Notes under the pieces: generated by a model
What the model saw: only the letters and a program-made list of their open reading frames with translations
What the model was told of the DNA's origin: nothing
The model's database searches: none
Made by a program: the position numbers and the translations under genes
Shown here: positions 59,448 to 64,000 of the stretch, piece after piece
How positions within the stretch are numbered: position 1 is the stretch's first letter
How the letters are laid out: the number at the start of each line of letters is the position of its first letter
Source: an uncultured Lachnospiraceae bacterium
Lineage (GTDB): Bacteria > Bacillota > Clostridia > Lachnospirales > Lachnospiraceae
DNA: 64,000 nucleotides
Direction: 5' to 3'
NCBI GenBank assembly: GCA_947591155.1
Contig: CANQDA010000013.1
Coordinates: forward strand, 20,109-84,108

Positions 59448-61259
59448 ATGGCTGAGATGAGAAGACCGAGAGGCCGCATGCGCGGCGAGAAGGCGAAAGA
59501 CTTCAAGGGAACGATACGGAATCTGCTGCGCTACATGGGCGTGTACAAGATTGCACTCGCCGCGGTGGCCGTTTTTGCGATCGCGTCCACTGTTTTCAAC
59601 GTGATCGGACCGAAGATCCTCGGCAACGCCACGACGGAGCTGTTCAACGGATTGATCGCGAAGCTCTCCGGCACCGGAAGTATCAACTTCGGAAAACTCG
59701 GCAGCATCCTCCTAAGTCTGATGGGTATTTACGGTTTGTGCGCCGTATTCTCCTTCATCCAGGGCTGGCTCATGACGCAGATGTCGCAGAGCATGTGCTT
59801 CCGGATGCGCGAGGATATCAGCAAAAAGATCAACCGTATGCCGCTGGCGTACTTCGAGCGCAACGCGGTGGGCGACATTCTGTCCAGGATCACGAACGAT
59901 GTGGATACTCTGGGCATGGCGTTCAACCAGTCCATCACACAGCTCATCACATCCGTGTGCACGCTGATCGGCGTACTTGTCATGATGCTGTCCATCTCGC
60001 CGCTCATGACGCTGATCACGGTTCTGATCCTTCCGGTTTCCATGATGCTGGTGATGGGGATCGTGAAGAAATCGCAGAAGTACTTCATCGCGCAGCAGAA
60101 ATATCTGGGTCTGATCGACGGCCAGATCGAGGAGACGTTCTCCGGGCACGACGTCGTGAAGGCGTTCAACCGCGAGGAGACCGAGCTGGAGGCGTTCCGC
60201 GAGACGAACGGCGTCCTGTTTGAGTCGGCGTGGAAGAGCCAGTTCCTGTCCGGACTGATGATGCCGATTATGAACTTTGTCAGCAATCTTGGGTATGTGG
60301 CGGTCGCCGTGTCCGGCGCGATGCTTGCCGCGGCCGGGACGATCGAGATCGGCGACATCGTGGCTTTCGTCCAGTACGTGAAGCGCTTCACGCAGCCGAT
60401 CACGCAGATGGCGCAGGTCTCCAACCTGCTTCAGTCGATGGCGGCGGCGGCCGAGCGTATCTTTGAATTTTTGAATGAGGAAGAGGAAGTGCAGGAGACG
60501 CAGCAGCCGACCGATCCGGCTGTCATTCAGGGAGAGGTGTCCTTCGAGCATGTGCAGTTTGGCTACACGCCGGATAAGATCGTTATCCACGATTTCAACA
60601 GCGAAATCGAGCCTGGCCAGATGGTGGCGATCGTCGGCCCGACCGGCGCCGGCAAGACGACGATGGTGAAGCTGCTCATGCGCTTCTACGATGTGAATTC
60701 CGGCTGTATCCGCTTGAACGGGCACGCGGTCGGCGAGTTCGACCGGAACGCGCTGCGAAACGGTTTCGGTATGGTGCTGCAGGACACCTGGCTCTTCAAG
60801 GGATCGATCATGGAGAATATCCGCTACGGCCGACTGGAGGCCACGGACGAGGAAGTTATCCGCGCGGCGAAGCTGGCGCGCGCCGACAAGTTCATCCGTT
60901 CCCTGCCGGGCGGCTATCAGATGGAGATCAACGAGGAAGCCTCGAATATCTCGCAGGGCCAAAAGCAGCTGCTGACGATCGCCCGCGCGATCCTGGCGGA
61001 CAATCCGATCATGATCCTCGACGAAGCGACATCGTCCGTCGACACCCGGACCGAGCATCTGATCCAGGCCGCGATGGATACGCTGCTCAAGGGCCGCACT
61101 TCGTTCGTGATCGCGCACCGGCTCTCGACGATCCGCAACGCCGACCTGATCCTTGTCATGAAGGACGGCGACATCGTGGAGCAGGGCACGCATCAGGAGC
61201 TGTTGGAGCAGAACGGCTTCTACGCGGCGCTCTACAATGCGCAGTTCGAGGTTGCCTAG
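59448..61259 (+). CDS. ABC exporter half-transporter, catalytic-site subunit
   Basis: A 603-residue subunit with six membrane helices and an ATPase domain. Walker A GPTGAGKTTMVKLL, a variant signature ISQGQKQ, Walker B IMILDEATSSVD with the catalytic Glu, and switch histidine VIAHRLST. With the degenerate partner it should form an asymmetric heterodimer like TM287/288 or BmrCD, in which one consensus site drives drug or peptide export. It has no big extracellular insert. AAAGGGGGCGAG precedes ATG. The MarR-controlled operon ends here. Confidence 0.95.
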   Translation: MAEMRRPRGRMRGEKAKDFKGTIRNLLRYMGVYKIALAAVAVFAIASTVFNVIGPKILGNATTELFNGLIAKLSGTGSINFGKLGSILLSLMGIYGLCAVFSFIQGWLMTQMSQSMCFRMREDISKKINRMPLAYFERNAVGDILSRITNDVDTLGMAFNQSITQLITSVCTLIGVLVMMLSISPLMTLITVLILPVSMMLVMGIVKKSQKYFIAQQKYLGLIDGQIEETFSGHDVVKAFNREETELEAFRETNGVLFESAWKSQFLSGLMMPIMNFVSNLGYVAVAVSGAMLAAAGTIEIGDIVAFVQYVKRFTQPITQMAQVSNLLQSMAAAAERIFEFLNEEEEVQETQQPTDPAVIQGEVSFEHVQFGYTPDKIVIHDFNSEIEPGQMVAIVGPTGAGKTTMVKLLMRFYDVNSGCIRLNGHAVGEFDRNALRNGFGMVLQDTWLFKGSIMENIRYGRLEATDEEVIRAAKLARADKFIRSLPGGYQMEINEEASNISQGQKQLLTIARAILADNPIMILDEATSSVDTRTEHLIQAAMDTLLKGRTSFVIAHRLSTIRNADLILVMKDGDIVEQGTHQELLEQNGFYAALYNAQFEVA

Positions 61260-61300
61260 ATCGCATAAGTAGTGGAGTTTCCCCTGCTGCTTTGACGTTG

Positions 61301-61672
61301 TCAGCTTTGCGCGGAGACGTTTGAAGCCTTGTGAGCGGCTGAGATTTTCTTGAGAATCACGTCGTACTGAGCGTACATGCGCTGCACCTCATTTTCGAGC
61401 GTGTAATAGTGCGTGATGTAGGGGATGAGAAGCACAAGAAACAGCAGCGTCAGAAAACACAGCGCGATCTCCTGTGTGAGCAGCAGGAAGCAGGCGCTCA
61501 GCATCGTCAGGACGGCGAACGTCACCGTCACGATCAGATGGATCAAACGCTCGTGCTGGAAGAACGCGATCTGCGTCAGATGCTCTTCCAACAGCTTATT
61601 CCAATCGCAATCCGCGCCCTGCGCAAGCAGGGCGTCTATTCTTTTTCGATAGTCAAGGATTCTCTTTTTCAT
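61301..61672 (-). CDS. Small two-span membrane protein of unknown function
   Basis: A 123-residue protein. A charged N-terminal part (about 1-45, KKRILDYRKRIDALLAQGAD, then CDWNKLLEEHL) is followed by two hydrophobic segments (LIHLIVTVTFAVLTMLSACF and IALCFLTLLFLVLLIPYITH) and a charged C-terminal helix. ATG at 61672 has AAAGG upstream; an in-frame ATG 60 bases earlier would add a non-membrane stretch. No family is recognised. It converges with the exporter operon. Confidence 0.72.
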   Translation of the reverse strand: MKKRILDYRKRIDALLAQGADCDWNKLLEEHLTQIAFFQHERLIHLIVTVTFAVLTMLSACFLLLTQEIALCFLTLLFLVLLIPYITHYYTLENEVQRMYAQYDVILKKISAAHKASNVSAQS

Positions 61673-62086
61673 GGCAGCGCCTTTCTGATATGATCTGATT
61701 TCCGGACAGTATTTTCTTGTTATAGTTTTCAAAACTGTAATTTCATAATTTTATAAAATCATAGCACATCGGACTGAATCGCTCAATTGTAAAATAGATT
61801 TTGGATTTGAAAAATGGATTTTGAATTTGAAATTCTTATTTTCATTTTTTAAATTATTTTAAAAAAATGAAATAAAAATCAAAAAATGGTCAGGAAGTCG
61901 CTCAAAACAAGCTTGGAGAAAAGAAAAAGAGGTGTTAAAATTAAAATAAGGAGAAAACTTATGTAAATCTTCTCGTAAAGCGTGGTTTGATCCGACTTAG
62001 CGTGCCGGATAAGCCGGGGAGCTCGAAACAGAGGTTCACAACGCGATGAGAGACATGGAAAGAGTTGGGAAGCAGAGGGAGCAGGC
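61673..62086. other. AT-rich intergenic region with hairpin and start-stop unit
   Basis: No gene of convincing size lies here. An AT-only imperfect hairpin spans about 61835-61879. At 61948-61966, AAGGAG is followed seven bases later by ATGTAA, a start codon directly followed by a stop. Repeated words ATTTTGGATTTGAAAAATGG-type precede it. The last 100 bases lead to the metallopeptidase gene. Confidence 0.6.
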
Positions 62087-62692
62087 ATGAAAAGTGGCAT
62101 CGAGTATACGCTCATCCGTTCCGCGCGCAGGACGATCTCGCTGCAGCTGCGGGAAACTGGAGAAAAAGGGATAAGCGGCAAGGACGAAGCATGCAGCGAA
62201 TCCGGTGAGACCGGAAAAGGCGGCGTTGCGGTCATCGTGCGCGCGCCCAGGCGTATGGCGCTTAGGGACATCAACGACTTTGTGGAGCGGCACCGAAACT
62301 GGATTGAACAGAGGACGAAACAGCTCACGGAGGCTCGGCAAAACAGGCACGTGATCAGTGAGCAGGAGCGCCAGGAGGGTATCCGCACGGCGAAAGAGCG
62401 GATACCCTGCCGTGTCGCTTATTTTGCTCAGAGAATGGGCGTGACCTACGGGCGGATTACGATCCGTGAGCAGAAGACCCGCTGGGGCAGCTGCAGCAGC
62501 AAAGGCAACCTGAACTTCAATTGGAAGCTTGTGCTGATGCCGGATGAAGTCCTCGACTATGTGGTGGTGCATGAACTGGCACACCGTTTTGAGATGAACC
62601 ACTCTGATCGCTTCTGGGCGATCGTGGCGGAAGTACTGCCGGATTACCGGGAGAGAAGGAAAATGTTGAAGGAGTGGGGGAGGAAGGTGTGA
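62087..62692 (+). CDS. YgjP-like (DUF45) zinc metallopeptidase
   Basis: A 201-residue protein of the YgjP/DUF45 group. The zinc motif HELAHRFEMNHSDRFW (about 164-179) supplies HExxH and a third histidine, preceded by KTRWGSCSSKGNLNFN, the group's other signature. It starts with IRSARRTISLQLR, as usual. A loop of about 25 glycine-rich and charged residues follows. Partners are often restriction or tRNA enzymes but none lies here. GGGAGCAGGC precedes ATG 62087. Substrate is unknown. Confidence 0.9.
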   Translation: MKSGIEYTLIRSARRTISLQLRETGEKGISGKDEACSESGETGKGGVAVIVRAPRRMALRDINDFVERHRNWIEQRTKQLTEARQNRHVISEQERQEGIRTAKERIPCRVAYFAQRMGVTYGRITIREQKTRWGSCSSKGNLNFNWKLVLMPDEVLDYVVVHELAHRFEMNHSDRFWAIVAEVLPDYRERRKMLKEWGRKV

Positions 62693-62745
62693 GGCCAAGC
62701 ATAACCAGGGGAAAGGTTATCATTTTGAAAGTGTGAGTTTTCAGA

Positions 62746-62782
62746 AAGAGTGCCCTAAAGCTCAGCTATAGGACACTCTTGT
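62746..62782 (+). terminator. Terminator between convergent metallopeptidase and DUF3892 genes
   Basis: AGAGTGCCCTA (62748-62758) pairs with TATAGGACACTCT (62767-62779 with a mismatch), followed by TGTT. Its central loop is short. It can serve either strand. Confidence 0.7.
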
Positions 62783-62790
62783 TCTAAAAA

Positions 62791-63066
62791 TTAGATTCTT
62801 GGTAATTTTAGGAGATTATCAGATGGTGTATCATTTGGCTCCGATCGAACATACTTCTCGTTATTGACACTCATAGCAGGAATCAAATTGGGGTAAGGGT
62901 AGATGTTTACCTGAATCGTGCCAGGGTGTAATCTTAGGTGATCATACAAATCAGACTTATAGTACAATCCTGGTGCTTGGCATCCCTCGATATATATTTG
63001 AGAGATTTCGGTTGTCTTGTATGATTTTTCACATCCTTGTTTCATTTTTATTTTAGTTGCTCTCAT
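62791..63066 (-). CDS. DUF3892-like small protein
   Basis: A 91-residue protein starting MRATKIKM, with TTEISQIYIEGCQAPG, HPGTIQVNIYPYPNLIPAMS and SEPNDTPSDNLLKLPR. This matches the DUF3892 pattern as I remember it, a small family of unknown function in Firmicutes. No signal peptide or membrane segment. AAGGAGG precedes the start on the minus strand. AT-rich flanks set it apart from the GC-rich genes, and it sits next to an insertion element. Confidence 0.8.
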   Translation of the reverse strand: MRATKIKMKQGCEKSYKTTEISQIYIEGCQAPGLYYKSDLYDHLRLHPGTIQVNIYPYPNLIPAMSVNNEKYVRSEPNDTPSDNLLKLPRI

Positions 63067-63202
63067 AGAAAAGTTCCTCCTTGTATTGTTTTACTAATTT
63101 TTTATGTAAACAATAAGAAGAAAACCAGAGACAAACTTAAAATTATGATTGCGCAATCTCAAATTGTAATGTATAATAAATTTGCGAGATTTATTTATAC
63201 AT

Positions 63203-63244
63203 GAGAACCGGTATTCTGTTTGTCGGAATACTGGTTTTCTTTTT
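63203..63244 (+). terminator. Strong terminator-like hairpin in AT-rich region
   Basis: GAGAACCGGTATTC (63203-63216) pairs with GGAATACTGGTTTTC (63225-63239, with wobble), then TTTTT. No gene immediately upstream on the plus strand is evident in 63067-63202. Confidence 0.7.
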
Positions 63245-63318
63245 ATTGATCTTTTCATTCACCAATATAACACGGCATATGTGCAATGTCAACAAAAAAA
63301 TTTTTTCTTGTCCCACTA

Positions 63319-63347
63319 TTGACTTTTTTGTCCCAAATATATATTAT
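63319..63347 (+). promoter_or_regulatory. Promoter of a truncated gene
   Basis: TTGACT (63319-63324), 17 bases, then TATTAT (63342-63347). TTGTCCCA-type words flank the -35 (63308 and 63328), a possible operator. It is followed by a ribosome site and five codons only. Confidence 0.7.
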
Positions 63348-63386
63348 ATATTTATATTTGAACATATATGGAAAAGGAGACCAGCT

Positions 63387-63404
63387 ATGAAAAGTCAAGC
63401 CTAA
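63387..63404 (+). pseudogene. Five-codon stub after good promoter and ribosome site
   Basis: AAAGGAG (63373-63379) stands seven bases before ATG 63387, which is followed by AAAAGTCAAGCC and TAA. Together with the promoter at 63319 this has all start signals of a gene but no body. The IS110 element begins within the next hundred bases, so the rest may have been displaced by insertion. It could instead be a leader peptide. Confidence 0.45.
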
Positions 63405-63508
63405 ATTAGCAAAAAATTTATTTATTGATATTGAGGTCAAAAAGGGTAACTTTAATAAAGCTCCCTAAAGGTGCATTTTTCAAAGATCTCGATATTTAAG
63501 CAAACCTC

Positions 63509-64000
63509 TTAGTCGAGGTTGAAGTCTACGTCATCGGTCATCATTTTCCAGATGACGCGGACAAGTTTGCCGGCACAGTGCCCGAGGGCGTTGTAGTGAG
63601 TCCGGCCTTCCGCCATCTTCTTATCGTAATACGCTTTAAAGGTGGCATTGTTCTTTACAACATTGTGAGCTGCGTTCATAAGGGCGTATCTAAGCACCTT
63701 GGATCCTCTTTTGGACATCCTGGTGTGGCTGGCATGAAAGTTCCCAGACTGCCTTACAGAGGGATCCAGACCAGCATACGCCAGCAGCTGATGAGGCTTA
63801 GAGAAGCGGTGGATGTCATCGATCTCGCCAAGTATCATTCCGCCGTTTATGCAGCCGATACCCGGAATGGTCATGATGACAGAATCGTTGAATTTCATGA
63901 TCTCAGCCATCTGGGCCTCAACTTTATCGATCTGGCTATCCAGTAACTCAATCTGTGAGAGGGTCTGGGTTATCTGAATAGATACAGTACTGTCGCTGTT
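63509..64000 (-). mobile_element. IS110-family insertion sequence, transposase 3' end (partial)
   Basis: The frame on the minus strand runs off the right edge and ends at 63509, giving the last 163 residues. They include a coiled-coil-like stretch (TLSQIELLDSQIDKVEAQMA), then the Transposase_20 (IS116/IS110/IS902) domain: MTIPGIGCINGGMILGEIDD, LLAYAGLDPSVRQSGNF and MSKRGSKVLRYALMNAAHN with its conserved serine region. The N-terminal DEDD (RuvC-like) part is outside the window. No inverted terminal repeats are seen in the 3' flank, as is usual for IS110. The element's non-coding ends, where the bridge RNA is made, cannot be fully seen. Confidence 0.92.

Overview
The window looks like chromosome of a Gram-positive, anaerobic Clostridia bacterium, most likely of the Lachnospiraceae. 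This rests on the housekeeping order birA / DUF6145-like / dusB / greA / lysS, a rapZ-whiA-crh cluster, AddAB rather than RecBCD, a glycine riboswitch ahead of a Na+/alanine-glycine symporter, strong AGGAGG-type ribosome binding sites, and several small proteins (DUF3791-, DUF3892-, DUF1836-like) common in that family. Housekeeping genes are GC-rich. Two stretches (about 5.1-10.4 kb and 52.3-55.7 kb) are visibly AT-richer and carry defence or toxin-antitoxin style genes. No species is claimed.

Layout. 0-5.1 kb: biotin ligase/repressor, a small conserved protein, tRNA-dihydrouridine synthase, GreA and lysyl-tRNA synthetase. 5.1-10.4 kb: an accessory island with an Xre / ImmA-IrrE protease / PIN-like nuclease operon under a near-consensus promoter, a nonsense-mutated micro-gene, an overlapping methyltransferase-HNH nuclease pair, and a DUF3791-type small-gene cluster. 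10.4-15.3 kb: flavodoxin-like reductase, Fe-S aldo/keto reductase, metallo-beta-lactamase-fold hydrolase, two tiny coupled genes, a 61-bp repeat pair and a WYL regulator. 15.3-24.3 kb: two polar amino-acid ABC importers flanking a riboswitch-controlled Na+/amino acid symporter. 24.3-27 kb: a lone adenylating ligase and an AI-2E-type membrane protein. 27.3-34.8 kb: addB-addA. 34.9-39 kb: one frame joining GtrA, YfhO and aminotransferase domains, followed by a MITE-like element. 39.4-42.6 kb: murB, rapZ, whiA and a Crh-like HPr with Glu at position 15. 42.8-47.7 kb: azlCD, an orphan NMT1-type binding protein, a PHP hydrolase, a YerC/TrpR-like repressor, DUF1836 and a small protein behind a structured leader. 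47.8-52.2 kb: pcrA, a small acidic membrane protein and an rlmD-type methyltransferase with an internal 14-residue repeat. 52.4-55.7 kb: a large AT-rich DUF4365-like/SF1 helicase protein, a candidate single-gene defence system. 55.7-61.3 kb: a MarR-controlled operon with a kinase-like protein and a heterodimeric ABC exporter. 61.3-64 kb: small membrane protein, YgjP-type metallopeptidase, DUF3892 protein and the end of an IS110-family element.

How genes work together: the importers, symporter and AzlCD handle amino-acid traffic with separate controls (a promoter-proximal terminator, intercistronic hairpins, a tandem glycine riboswitch). AddAB and PcrA provide DNA repair. MurB, RapZ, WhiA and Crh link cell-wall synthesis, division and carbon control. 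The candidates for an undescribed system are the nuclease-helicase at 52.4 kb and the Xre/ImmA/PIN operon at 5.6 kb. Many intergenic regions carry tandem or inverted repeats, described individually. No rRNA, tRNA or CRISPR array was recognised.
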